Assembly: GCA_977006965.1 (NCBI GenBank)
Contig: OZ345372.1
Location: 2,170,001 to 2,234,000, forward strand
Length of the DNA: 64,000 nt
Direction of reading: 5' to 3'
Source of the DNA: Phymatolithon calcareum
Lineage: Eukaryota; Rhodophyta; Florideophyceae; Hapalidiales
In this document: in pieces, positions 20,960 to 31,546 of the stretch
Layout: the number at the start of each line of letters is the position of its first letter
How positions within the stretch are numbered: position 1 is the stretch's first letter
The notes under the pieces: model-generated
Seen by the model: only the letters and a program-made list of their open reading frames with translations
The model's database searches: none
What the model was told of the DNA's origin: nothing
Position numbers and translations under genes: made by a program

Positions 20960-21872
20960 ATATATTCATGGATACGTTCGCCGAAGCCGACGCCAAAGTA
21001 CCAAGAACCGTGTCTGAACATACAGCGCAGTTATTTGCTGGTGATGTTCTTCTTCAGGCAAAGAATGCCAAAGGGTTGCAAAAACGGACATAGCCACGAA
21101 GTGGGCAGGCGAGAACTCCATGAAATGGAATACAAAGCCAGGAAAGAGTTCGAGTAGGCAGAGGGCTTGTTCTACAAGAATGTTTTCGGAAAGTATGCCG
21201 AACACCACCGGGATCGAATGCGAACTCTGTGCCGACTGGGACCACCAAAGATGAGGAAACGTCATCAAGCAGAAAGGTTTGCATTAAGCCTGGTAAGACA
21301 CAAAAGCGCCTTGAAGAAACAGAAGAGTACTTTGGAAGAGATGAGGACATAATGGAAGCAATGAAGGATATTGAATATCTCAAGATTTATGAAGACTTGC
21401 GACAAGCCCTTCAGAAAGCCCAGGAGGGATCTGTCACGAAGAAGAGGAGGAGAGAAGAAACAATTATGGTATGGGAAAAGGAAGAAGAAGGCAGACCAAT
21501 GAAGATTCCTATTGAAGGCAAGCTACCAGGGATCCTTTAATAAGAGAAGGTACAATACGTTTAAGGTGCCTAAGGTTGACATTCAACCGAGCACCCCTTT
21601 GGAGGAAATCAGTATTGGATGCCTACTTTGGGATTACTGCGATGATCGAACTAGTCGCCTTACAACGTACTCTAGCGTCGTCGAAGATGAGTACAGAAAT
21701 TGAGTTTGAGTGCAAGAGACTGACAGGAGCTCTTGTTGGCAGAGAACTACGAATCAAGAACGTTTTGAGTAGCCAGACGACTTTAGCTTAGAGAATATCG
21801 CAAGAGCTACCCCGTTACTCAAAGGTGAGGCTTTGGGAGCTCTCAAAATAAAATCATTAAATATCCCAAGGA
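20960..21872 (+). mobile_element. LINE fragment 2 of the tandem array (reverse transcriptase to 3' end)
   Basis: It starts in the reverse transcriptase palm (LFAGDVLLQAKNAKGLQK, where the usual F-A-D-D is changed to F-A-G-D), followed by an apparent internal deletion. It then continues FGKYAEHHRDRMRTLCRLG, KAQEGSVTKKRRRE, FNRAPLWRKSVLDAYFGITA and CKRLTGALVGRELRIKN. Several frameshifts are present. It ends with the tail GGGAGCTCTCAAAATAAAAT at about 21837-21870. Confidence 0.75.
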
Positions 21873-21880
21873 AAGAGTGA

Positions 21881-22871
21881 GGTCCTTAAGTACAAAGGCC
21901 TCCCAAAGAAGAAATTTGTCCTTGCAGGAAAAGAGCTGCATCAGGCCTGGAGACTATCCTACCTGGGGATCAATAACAACAACGGAGTCACGGACGATAG
22001 AGCAATCTCAAGAGTTCGGAATGCGGTGGGATGCATACGCAAACCCCGACAAATAGGCGTGAACGTCAGAGGATTCCAGCCAGCCACTTGCATCAGGATT
22101 TTCAAGTCATTGATTCTCCCCAAATGGGAGTATGCCATTCACCTGACCCCGATCACCAAACGTCTGTTATCGGCAATCGAAGCAGCAGAAGGTCTTTTCT
22201 TCAGGTGTGTTTTCGGAAAATATGCCGAACATCGAAGGGAGCGGATGCGAGTGCTCTGCCGACTCGCCAGCCCACAGATGAGGAGAGCGCACCAGGCTGA
22301 AAGGTTTGCCTTGAGCCTGGTAAGACGAAAGAAGTAGCTTGAGCTCGTAGAAGAATACCAAGGAAGAGAAGAAGATCTGGAAGATGTATCAAAGGATATT
22401 GGGCATATTAGAGAAGAGAATCACCTCAACGAAGCTCTAAAACAAGCAGAAGAAGGTATGCTATCAAAAACTAGACGCATACGGGAAGCAGCAAAAATAT
22501 GGACCTTGGAAGAAGAGGGACGGACATTTAAAATCCCGGTCCACAAGCCGAATGAACTCCCAGGAGTGTTACGTATAAGGGACAGAACTGCGCGGTTGAG
22601 ATGTCTGAGATTTCTCTTCAACAGAGCTCCTTTGTGGAGAGAATCAGTTTTAGTGAAATATTTTGGGCCCGGTGCTGTGGTTGAGCTCGTTGTGCTCCAA
22701 CGCACACTACGGTGCATGAAGATGGACCAAGAAACAGAATATGAATGCAAAAGACTCACTCGAGGCCTCACAGGGAGAGAAATTCGGATTAAGGATATTA
22801 GGACGCTAGTAGAGAGATGAATGTGGAAGACAGCGAGAAGTTGGGAGCTTTTAAAATAAATCAACATATAA
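21881..22871 (+). mobile_element. LINE fragment 3 of the tandem array, longest open frame
   Basis: The frame is open from the start of the copy to a stop near 22820, apart from one TAG at 22335-22337. It runs KSEVLKYKGLPKKKFVLAGK, LSYLGINNNNGVTDDRAISR, IRIFKSLILPKWEYAIHLTP, FGKYAEHRRERMRVLCRLA, then KIPVHKPNELPGVLRIRDRT and CKRLTRGLTGREIRIKDI. This spans the thumb and C-terminal region of a non-LTR reverse transcriptase polyprotein. It is diverged from its neighbours, so it is an older or different subfamily. It begins directly after the tail of fragment 2. Confidence 0.8.
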
Positions 22872-23062
22872 CCCCGTTGTCGAAGATGAGTACAGAAATT
22901 GAGTTTAAGTGCAAGAGACGCACAGGAGCTCTTGTTGGGAGATAATTACGAATCAAGAACGTTTTGAGTACCCAGAGGACTTTAGTTTAGATAATATCTC
23001 AAGAACTGCCCCGTTACTCAAAGGTGAGGCTTTGGTAGCTCTCAAAATAAAGTCATCAAATA
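22872..23062 (+). mobile_element. LINE fragment 4 of the tandem array
   Basis: It starts abruptly after the tail of fragment 3 with the sequence encoding SSKMSTEIEF, continues to the C-terminal codons and ends with CTCTCAAAATAAAGTCATCA then AATATCC. The copy is about 190 bp long and severely 5'-truncated. Confidence 0.75.
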
Positions 23063-23980
23063 TCCGTTGCTGAAGAGCTCTTTTAATGGTTCTGCTTAAG
23101 CTGCTACGTAATGACCTAGGAGTCCCAACCGGAGGAAATTCGGCACCTTTCTAAGCATGTACGCTACTAGCCTCGAAACTTTTCATTTGCTTTAAGCAGA
23201 ATAGCATAGCATCATGTCCATGGCTCTAGACACGTCATTCTCTTCTTCTTTAGGGATCCACGTAAGCTTCCTCAGGATACTGTTGAGTGCTCCAACTGCC
23301 CACGCTCCTTGACTGCCTATTTCTTCGATCAATGTTGAGTAGGTTTCTAGTGAAGTGGCCTACGAATCATAATGATTCGCATGCCTAACTTGAGCAAAGA
23401 ATTCTATGTCTGCTTTCTTCCATCCTCACTCGTTGGTGCGGTAGGCAGTCCTTGGAAAACGTTATTTTTCTGGCAGGGCGCTCTGCTTGCTCCTCTCAGA
23501 TTCGTTGGAGGCCGGATCTTTCTTGAATTTCAGTTGCCGTTCAAGCTGCTACGGAGTCTCCTACTTCATCTGGTGAGAGAGGGTTGATGCACTTTCGTTT
23601 GCGACCATTGCTATGGCACTGGTCTGGTTTGCGGTCTGTGGGGCTTTTAAATAAACTTGAAAGGAAAAAAAGGTCCAGTTTGCTTGGCTATAGGGACTTC
23701 GGCGTGCTTCTTGACCGTGGCTGGCTACCCACCAGGAGCCTAAATGGCATCTTGAACTTTACTCAAATGTCAATGCTGGCTCCTATCCGATTGGCTTTAA
23801 AGTGTTCAGTGTGCTTTTCTGTGTGCGCCATTGTTTCTTTTCAAACAATTTGGAGTGGAATGTAAGCCACCGTTGGCCGTTTCGAGTCCTACAGATTTGG
23901 AAAAATAAGAAAGCTGGCGACTACAATACACAATTACAACTTGATACGTGACGAAGTTTCTCTTGTAGCTATGCACATCA
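23063..23980. other. No gene; one LINE-tail fragment
   Basis: A CTGTGGGGCTTTTAAATAAA tail at 23630-23680 (+) matches the LINE 3' end at 54.6 kb. Frames of 71-93 codons at 23372-23865 have no recognisable content. Confidence 0.4.
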
Positions 23981-23983
23981 ATC

Positions 23984-24058
23984 ACTGAGGAAAATGGCGG
24001 TGTCCAGAGTTACGAATGATCATCATTCGTAACTCTGGACACCACCGTTTTCCTCAGT
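23984..24058 (+). repeat. 75-nt near-perfect inverted repeat
   Basis: The 37-nt arms (ACTGAGGAAAA..GG..GGTG, then TCCAGAGTTACGAATGAT) differ at only two positions. The centre is CATC/GATG-like with almost no loop. No coding sequence or element ends lie nearby. Confidence 0.8.
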
Positions 24059-24356
24059 TGATCACCCAATCCAACAAAATCGATATCGCTTGAATAATAA
24101 TAGCCAGTCGATCGTAGTTCTATTTGTAGTAGAAACCCCTTTGATTGTCAGGGCAATAGTCGAAACTTAAATTTGATGATACGGAGGTGGTTAGGACCCG
24201 GGTCGTGTAAGTTTGGTACTTGCACGAAAGAGAAGGTCCCTTTGAGGCCCAGCGTGCTCCAAGGAGAATATGAGCGAAAAATCGTAACTCATTAAACTCT
24301 GTTGTAAATGGGTTATTGACCAACATTGCAATAAACTAAAAGTTACCAATAAATTT

Positions 24357-24377
24357 CAAGCGTATGTTATACGCTTG
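24357..24377 (+). repeat. Small perfect hairpin
   Basis: CAAGCGTAT, a GTT loop and ATACGCTTG. A second small stem, GCAACT-TTTC-AGTTGC, follows directly. Confidence 0.6.
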
Positions 24378-24429
24378 CGGCAACTTTTCAGTTGCGATAA
24401 GGACATGGATGGTGTCTGAAGTGATTCTT

Positions 24430-24900
24430 TGAAGTAACTGATTACTTGTTTATTTGAAAGCTCTCAGTAACACTCCGAAGACTGTACGGGAAGAGCATTT
24501 TGGGTACTTATTCATTCTGGCGTATCAATTGGTTCCTAATACAGGGACTCGTAGTTTTATTTATTACGTAGTGAAGCTGTAGACTAGTAGGGAGTCTACT
24601 GCCTTCTCCAAAGTCCAGTTCATACGTCGCTAGGTTCTTGATTACGTTCTCCAGGTGATGCTCAGCTTCCCCGCCTAATGTATCCGATTTGAGAGTTGTG
24701 CTTATTTGAGGGAAGCTACCGCTTGTGTATTCTATGGCCAGCTGTCGATACCGCACCTTGGCAAACCTGAGGATGGCCAAGAGAGCGTATTGTTTCTTGT
24801 ACGGAATATTTCTCTTTATTCTTTCTTCAAGCCGTGCTCTTTCTTTTGCAAACAGCATTCATCCAAGTTGACCTAGGTAGCTCCCTTCTTGCATAAGTGA
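24430..24900 (-). mobile_element. LINE C-terminal fragment
   Basis: The minus-strand frame reads RLEERIKRNIPYKKQYALLA, ILRFAKVRYRQLAIEYTSGS, FPQISTTLKSD and LATYELDFGEG. The same blocks occur at 44690-44946 (+) and about 54800-55130 (-). The 3' part (GTGTTACTGAGAGCTTTCAA then ATAAA at 24440-24475) resembles the tail of that subfamily. It is 5'-truncated. Confidence 0.65.
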
Positions 24901-25360
24901 CTGCAGTGATGTGAGAATAGCGGGTCAGACACAGTCTGATGGGGCTCGAAAACCTACGTCTGATCCACATTTGCAATAACCAACCATTACTTGGACAGGG
25001 TATTATGCGTCCCAACTTGAGGATAGCCGATATCGCACTATTGTCAGTAGTGCTGCGTGCTTTTCTGATTCTGAACAGATCGGATGATATCTCTAGCGTG
25101 GGCGCCCACTTGCAAAATCTTACACCATTTTATGCAAAAGAATGATTATGCGTCTATGGATGCATTCGCGATCGGACTCGATTCGATTCCAAGAAGCTTG
25201 TAAAAAGAGCCCTGCAAGCTATTTCCGAATGATATCTGGGTGACTTTCTTGCACCCGAATCGGCGTAGAACAACGAAATGTGGTGGAGCACGTCAAAATG
25301 GGCAGAACTTTGCGCATGGGTTGCAATCGTGGAGCAGTTTCGTTTATCTGAGCGCAAAAT
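24901..25360. other. No recognisable gene
   Basis: Short frames only. The sequence next to the LINE fragment may be its decayed upstream part. Confidence 0.35.
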
Positions 25361-25440
25361 AAAGAAGAAGAGTAGATTATTATTTAAAAGTTACCAACGC
25401 ATCTGCATCGCTGGGCGCAGCAAGAAGAACCGAAGAGAGT
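25360..25440 (-). mobile_element. SINE-like family, 3' fragment
   Basis: On the minus strand it reads GCATCTGCATCGCTGGG in its complement and ends in TAACTTTTAAATAATAATCT followed by a CTTCTTCTT-type tail. This matches the family 3' end. Confidence 0.5.
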
Positions 25441-25669
25441 GGAAATACCTGGTGGTCATGATTACAGAGTAGTTTTCCTCACGTTGGGACACATGGTACC
25501 TTCTCAATAAATCCAGTTAATTACGATTACAGAGCAGCGGGTCTCAGCTTCAAAATTGGTCGAGAGAACCAAGAAGTCGAGAACGGTCCTTGGAACCTTG
25601 AGACGACTCAAGGCCTTCTCGAACGGAGACCATCCGGCGAGGTCGATAAGGCTGAACAATTCCGTGGTA

Positions 25670-25865
25670 CAGAAGAAGAAGAAATTTTTATTATAGTGTT
25701 ACCACGCATCTGCTGACGCTTGGAGCAACACTTCTGGCGAGCCACGAGGATTCAATCGGAACTCAAAAGCTCCATTCGCTAAAAGTGGCATAGTCCGCAA
25801 AACTCCAAAACCTACCTCTGGTCTCACAGAAGAGATCTCGAGCCTTGCCCGTATATTCGTATGAC
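25670..25865 (-). mobile_element. SINE-like family copy
   Basis: On the minus strand it starts CTCGAGATCTCTTCTGTGAG, then ACCAGAGGTAGGTTTTGGAG, and ends with GCGTCAGCAGATGCGTGG and an ATAAAAATTTCTTCTTC tail. The block order is the same as in the copies at 43985-44191 and 45365-45587. Confidence 0.6.
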
Positions 25866-25869
25866 TGTG

Positions 25870-26180
25870 GGGCTTTAAAAATTGAAATTTTTTTTTTGAA
25901 TTTTGAATTTATTAAACGCCCTCAGAAACACTCATAAGACTGTAAGGGAGATGCGTTCAGATGCTACTACCTTGGTAGCTCCGTTAAAGCCCGCAAAAGC
26001 TCGTTGCTATCGTCGTAGCAAAAGCTTAGAGTCCACTTGTCCTGTTCGTAGGAATCTCAGCGTCGCCGTTCTATTTGGTCTATTCCATGTCGTCATAAAA
26101 GACGATTGTGAGGAATAGTACTTTGTCAAGTGCCTTAAAAATTGCAATAAAAAAGAAGAGATCTCGAGGGCGAAAATCAT
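25870..26180. other. No gene; fragment resembling LINE tails
   Basis: GTATGACTGTGGGGCTTTAA at 25858-25880 (+) is the LINE 3' end seen at 54.6 kb. The rest is unassigned. Confidence 0.4.
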
Positions 26181-26214
26181 ATCGCTTCAACTACCGCGCA
26201 GCGTATACCGCGTC

Positions 26215-26520
26215 TTGACGAGCGACGGTGCGCACATGGAAGTTTGCGACGCCCCGAGTCGTTTCTGCGCCGAAGCGTCATGTGCGAGTTTAACGACTTC
26301 TTGGGTCCGTCGTGCCGCGCGGCGATCCACGCGGGGGGTTACTGACGTCCCCAGTCTTGTCTGCACCGGAGCGCCTTGGGCGAGTTTAACGACATCATCT
26401 CTTTGGGTCTTACTCTCGCTCGGTCTGTCTGCTGATCCGCGCGGGGGAGTTTGCGGGGCGGCATGGTCGCGTTTAGCGACTTCCCAAGTCTGTCGCGCAG
26501 CGCGGTGATCCACAAGGGGG
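26215..26520 (+). repeat. Degenerate GC-rich tandem repeat, ~90-bp unit
   Basis: About three degenerate units share GGCGAGTTTAACGAC / GCGAGTTTAACGAC / GCGTTTAGCGAC, then GATCCACGCGGGGGG / GATCCGCGCGGGGGAG / GATCCACAAGGGGGG. The minus strand can be read as a 108-codon protein with repeating VDRRAARRTQEVVKLAHD-like units, but tandem DNA repeats generate such frames without selection. Confidence 0.6.
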
Positions 26521-26699
26521 GTTTTACCTCGAGTATTTGCCCCTCGAGGCTCGATCGAAACCCAGCAGATTAGGTCGCTGTGGCTCCAAGCTCACAAGAG
26601 CCTGACGCCACAACGGTCAGAGAAGACCAGGAGAGAAAGGAGCGGGAAGGACTTGCACGTAAGAAAGAAAGAAACAGACAGTATCTTATATACTACTAA

Positions 26700-27176
26700 G
26701 CGAAAAAATGGCGCATAGATTCGCGAGAAACACAATTCCCTTATGGCTCGGCTGCTCACCTACTGTGTGCATCAAGAATATCTCTCTGTACCTCTACAGA
26801 GGAATTTGCACGCACCCTAGACGCAACGACAAGCGTAAACGCAAGAACGCTGAAGAACGCAAAAGAAGAATGGGAAGCATGTCTCCCTTCTAAAGCTACA
26901 GGACTGGAGGGCCGGTGTCCTCCTCAGCCCATCAAGAACGAACTACCACCATTCCTCACCCTCAAAAAAGCGAAGTACAGGCTTCTTTGCACGCAGTGGT
27001 TATTTCACCGCTTCCCATATCCCTGGCAAGAACAAGCAAGATACGAAGATTCCGAACTCGATGAAGCTCTCACAGTTATCTCAAACTTAATGTCCAAGCA
27101 ACGACTTTCTGATATTCAAAAAGAGATGCTAGAAATGGCAGTTGATACCGTCCAAAGAAAATGTCCGAAATCATAA
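26700..27176 (+). pseudogene. 158-codon frame without a start codon, probable retroelement C terminus
   Basis: After a TAA at 26697-26699 the frame stays open to the TAA at 27174-27176 but has no ATG until late. It reads SREETQ-like start, RTLKNAKEEWEACLPSK, LPPFLTLKKAKYRLLCTQWL, FHRFPYPWQEQARYEDSELD, then MSKQRLSDIQKEMLEMAVD. The composition is protein-like throughout. Fifty bases later comes AATAAAACAGAAATCCATCC, continuing as an (ATCC)n run (27268-27285), the kind of tail LINEs leave. I infer a 5'-truncated retroelement of a different family from the main LINE. The protein domain is not recognised. Confidence 0.45.
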
Positions 27177-27249
27177 TGAAAACGTAAGCGAAGGATTGTA
27201 GCGCAACGAAAAGTCTCTAAGGTGCAATGATAATTGACTAAGGGAGCTT

Positions 27250-27285
27250 CAATAAAACAGAAATCCATCCATCCATCCATCAAGA
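27250..27285 (+). repeat. AATAAA plus (ATCC)n tail
   Basis: The sequence GCTTCAATAAAACAGAAATC leads into four ATCC units. It marks the 3' end of the element above. Confidence 0.6.
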
Positions 27286-27330
27286 ATATAGGGATCCGAG
27301 CTGCGGCCGTACTTTTGCGAGAGATGAACA

Positions 27331-27403
27331 AGCGCTTACCACTGGTAAGCGCTATGTCTCTGGCTGATTGTGGTAAGTTAACACTATCAGCCAGAGACAT
27401 AGC
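27331..27403 (+). repeat. Two abutting perfect hairpins
   Basis: The first is AGCGCTTACC-ACT-GGTAAGCGCT (27331-27353). The second begins inside its 3' end: GCTATGTCTCTGGCTGA (27351-27367) pairs perfectly with TCAGCCAGAGACATAGC (27387-27403) around a 19-nt loop. Confidence 0.75.
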
Positions 27404-27725
27404 AGCGGGCTTTTCCAAGAATGGTCTACCGCACCAAGCAGTGAGAGTAGAAGAAAGAAGCCACAGAATTCTCTGTGCAAGATGGTTTGTAGGTCACTTT
27501 CCAAGAAATCCGCCGAAGCTAATAGAAGAAATGCGCAGTCAAGGAGCATGGGCAGTTAGAACACTCAACAGCATCATGAGAAAGCCTACATGGAGCCATA
27601 CAGAGGAGACCAACGTGGCCCGAGCCATTGACGAGATACTAAGTAATTCTGATTAAGGAACCTAAATTTCGAGTGTAGTAGAGTGCTAAGTCGGCATGGT
27701 ACCTTCTCAATAAATCCACTTAATT
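27404..27725 (+). repeat. Repeat-family copy with open frame
   Basis: The frame to the stop at 27654-27656 reads RILCARWFVGHFPRNPPKLI, EEMRSQGAWAVRTLNSIMRK, then TNVARAIDEILSN. The tail GGTACCTTCTCAATAAATCC then ACTTAATTACGA follows at 27697-27728. A decayed paralogue lies at 1585-1915, and the same tail recurs near 25490-25530. This looks like the C terminus and 3' end of a retroelement. The protein is not recognised. Confidence 0.5.
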
Positions 27726-27789
27726 ACGACATAGCAGCGGGCGCGACAGAAGCACCCGCAATTCTCAAACCAGAACAGACGCCAGCCAT

Positions 27790-27885
27790 GGCCCAGTGGC
27801 AAGTGAAAAAATACACCAAGCGTCTAGAGATGCGCTGGTAACTTTTCAAAAAGAAATTTCATTTCTTCTTCGGAGATGTTACTGT
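27790..27885 (+). mobile_element. SINE-like family, 3' fragment
   Basis: GCGTCTAGAGATGCGCTGGT is followed by AACTTTTCAAAAAGAAATTT and CATTTCTTCTTC. It is the family 3' end only. Confidence 0.5.
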
Positions 27886-28289
27886 CTGCGCGTTGTTTCC
27901 AAATTCGCAAGTGATCTGATGTAAACAAGAAAAGAGCATGTCAGCTCGATTTCTGAATGCCGACTACAGTAGCGTTCCTATCTTCCTCTCTCCTCATCAA
28001 TCATCTGCCTCCGACAGAATCTTGAGCAATATTCTGTATCTCATTGTATTCAAATTATAAATCACAACACCCACGTAATAATCTACCTAGTTGAGAATCG
28101 CTGTACAATTCGTGAGACAGTTGGCTCTAATCCGACAGTTGAAAAGCTGAACGCTGCTCTGGACTGTCCATAAAGGTAGACGTGCTTGATGCGACTCCTA
28201 CTCTCCTGTTTTCTTTCATCGTTCGCCCGGCGCCCGAAACTTGAAGCTATTAGCATCGCTCTCAGTTGATTTCAGGAAACACAGTTCAT

Positions 28290-28500
28290 TGGAGTAATAT
28301 TCCCCTCGACGCCCAAGTACTGTCCAGAGGGAGGTTTCGACATCCTACTAGATCGTGATGCACTTCACCATGCAAATAATCAAGGAAGAAAGAGGCTGTC
28401 CATGGCCCTATGGCCTCGCTAAGCTGCGCCAAGAGCCTGCAGATGCGTTGGAAACTTCCAAATTAAAATCAACATTATGGCTTCTTCTTTCATCGTTCTC
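28290..28500 (+). mobile_element. SINE-like family copy
   Basis: It contains ATTCCCCTCGACGCCCAAG, then TCCAGAGGGAGGTTTCGACA and TCC (the last part resembles a polymerase III B box), and ends GCAGATGCGTTGGAAACTTC, CAAATTAAAATCAACATTAT. It is more diverged in the middle than the other copies. Confidence 0.5.
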
Positions 28501-28639
28501 CTCATATCAAGCGGTCCTACTCACAGAGGAAATGCCGCATCTCGCTTAACCTGATTGCACTAAAGTGCAAGCTGTACTAAAACTAGCAGCTGACTCCGGC
28601 TGGATCGGAGCGCTTCGGCACAGTAGGATGATGTAGAAG

Positions 28640-28830
28640 AAGAAGAAAGGTAGATTTTTATTTAAAGGTTACCTACGCATCTGCTGATGCTTGGGGTATC
28701 TTTCCTAGTGCCAAGAGGTTTTGGCTGAATTCTGTCTAAAGAATAGTTTCTCTTTTTGTTGGTGTAGCACGATTCAGTGGACTAAAAAAACCAGCTCTGG
28801 TCTCCTGTCGGATGATGTAGCCATTTGTCG
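28640..28830 (-). mobile_element. SINE-like family copy
   Basis: On the minus strand it reads GGAGACCAGAGCTGGTTTTT, AGTCCACTGAATCGTGCTAC, AGACAGAATTCAGCCAAAAC, CTTGGCACTAGGAAAG, ATCAGCAGATGCGTAGGTAA, then CTTTAAATAAAAATCTACC with a CTTCTTCTTCT tail. It matches 45365-45587 almost throughout. Confidence 0.7.
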
Positions 28831-28987
28831 CTCGACCATAATATTGAGGGAGTTTCTTTGAAAAAAAAGTGGAAGGCAAATTGCAAAGAATGGAACCATG
28901 ACTTTCTTCACCATTTACTTTTGACTGTGCAAATGACAATGCGCTCTGTCAGTGCGCTGAGTGCTCAGCTTGGAGTACATTCACTCT

Positions 28988-29011
28988 GTGTACAAGCTCA
29001 AGCTTGTACAC
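28988..29011 (+). repeat. Perfect 11-bp hairpin
   Basis: GTGTACAAGCT, a CA loop and AGCTTGTACAC. Confidence 0.6.
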
Positions 29012-31546
29012 GTTTACAATCAGGAAACGATATGCGAGGAAGGAGAAAAGTTTACGAACAGAAGATGTCATTGAAAGCCGCTAGCTATCAGTCCGCTTCC
29101 ACGTGTCTTTCACGCTCAAATTGACACGGCAGTTTTGTGGTCCGCTTTCGCGACAATTTTAGTTTTCTACATTTCTCCATGGGAGGCTAGCAGAGATTCG
29201 ATCACTATTTTTTCTCCATTCTGGTGGAGGAGAAATGTAATGCCTATTGTATTCCTTCTCTGATTTCTACAACATATCTAAACTTTGGTTTGTTACCTGA
29301 CATGGAAACGTTTCAATTCTCAGTTGCCAGTCCACACTGGCATCATAACTTGATCTTTCAACTGTATCACTAGATATTTTCTTTTGTTTGCTTTTAAGGA
29401 CGTGGTACTTTGTTGAGAGCACCGCCTTTGGAATTACTACAAGTCGTAGTTTTCTATTCGTTGCTCACCATTCTTTTTGAAGAAACATATTTATAGTAGT
29501 GGAGATGAATTGAAAACTTTCAGATTTTATAAAAGTTAATGCAAAGACGCTCCTCCATCTGCCGAAGACGAGAGACCTGACAATGTATGTGCCTTCATTT
29601 CGATCGGAACTTAGAAGCTACAGATGCATTTGTTTTTCTGATTTTTTTGCATAAGATTGTCGTTCTTCTATTTTCCAAAAAGCGTTAAAAGAAAGGTATA
29701 AAACCGCAACCAATGCAAAGGTTTCCGATTGATTTGCGGCATGGGGTCTCGATTTTGTTTTGCTCTTCAAAGATATTCGACAACAGCGAAACAGAACAGC
29801 ACTCTCTCCGCCCCGCAGTCTCTTTTCCCGAGTAGTGTATTCTGCGGCATTGCACATTTACATCATGTGTCGACATCTCAATTCAGGCAGACGAGTGTCT
29901 CGAGGTTAATATGTTGTGTCAACTTTTGCGATTTTCGAATTCATGTTCATACTGTACCAACCATTCATGACATATATCTCCCTCGAGTTGCAGTTCGAAA
30001 GTGTATGCAGTGGGCAGGCAACTTTCTCTGTCCTCCCGCCGCCCCACTCGTTCGTCCCCCTTGGCTGCGCATGTGAAGTCCAGTGTGCGAAATATGCGGT
30101 GAATTCACCTCTTGTGCGGTGTCCCACGTGAGACGTGCTCGCATGAGCACGTGTCGTGTATGTGAAAGAGGATTCCCCAGCGTGAGATGGTGAAATATGC
30201 GGGACCGGCGGAAATGAAAAACGGTTTTTATGCGTGCGTGATAGTATACAACTCTACAATGTATTGTATCGATGATTGTTCAAAGGGGGTATATATAGGA
30301 ATGGTTCTGCTGTGCGCACACGATACTCGGCAAAATTTTAGTCGACACTTCAAAATTCGTGGTAGGATACCGTTGATGCGGCTCACTTGTCACTGGTCGA
30401 TCACAGAAATGGATAGAGTGCTATGATAGGAGTGTGCAGTGGTCAATGATTGGTGTGAAAGTTGGCGTGTATAGATTTTCCATTAGATAAATACTCCCGG
30501 CCCAGAGTCGGGGAGATCATGATGATGATGATGCTCGTATTCTACTTTATGCATCTGTGTCTTTATTCAAGCTGTGGAATGTTTGCATTACCTCAAACTG
30601 CAGTTTTAAGCACGCTACATATTGCTATAATATTTGTTGCTTGTTGAAAACTTCTCGAGATGAGCAATGCGTCTGTTGCATGTATGGAAACGGAATGGAT
30701 GAGAGTATAAAATGGTTAGAGTGAATGTGGCGTGACATTATTTGAAGACATGTGGGGTGGGGCGTATGGCCCTATGTCGACAGTGGTTACCAGATAGTGT
30801 ACGGCAATCATTGCTTATTTTGCAGGCGGAACGCCAATGATCGCACAAATGCGTGGCGTGATAGTGATCGGACTGTTCAAAAGACAGTGTTGCGCTGACA
30901 GAACGTGTGCAGATATGCGAGATAAAGCAGAAACGTTGAGTTGAGTCAATGAAGAAAGTTGTATTCAAGTGTACACCTCTAGTGTGGTAGTGCGCTGGTG
31001 TTGTTGGTATGGAGTGCAATATTCGGACAGTTAAAGCGCATTGGTACGCTGTGCCGAAGGGTTGTCGGAGTTTGAAGATAACCGAGTCTTCAACTGAACT
31101 CCATGCTGTTTTCTAGTTTCGAATCGAGTTGAATAAGTATATGAAAGCTGAAAGTAGTAAAATTGTTTTCTTAAACTACTGAAATAAAGTCGGCTCCCTA
31201 ATTCTTTAAATTTGAGATTTCTTGATTTTGTCCAGCGCATCAACGTATGATCACTGCTAGGAGGGTCCACCGTCCATGTTACTCCACAATACTGTAGTGT
31301 TGCACTTCAGAGAGCACGTTGTAGTGGATGAATGCTTAACGTACGAGATGTATATTTTCCTTTCCAGTTACTTATTTTCGTCTTCATAAAAATATTATTC
31401 TAAATTAGTATTGGTTTGAAAGGCCTGAATAAACGTAGATTATTTTTACACACTCACTCAACCACGGTATCAACAGTGAAATAAACGCAAAGCATATTGT
31501 TTTTATTTATTTTAATACTTTTCGTTACCACAGAGTGTATAAATAC

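Noticed and set aside
26187-26513. 108-codon repetitive minus-strand protein
   Set aside because: The frame is generated by a tandem DNA repeat; no start context or homologue.
26215-26520. CRISPR-like array
   Set aside because: Units are degenerate, lack unique spacers of fixed length, and the window is eukaryotic.
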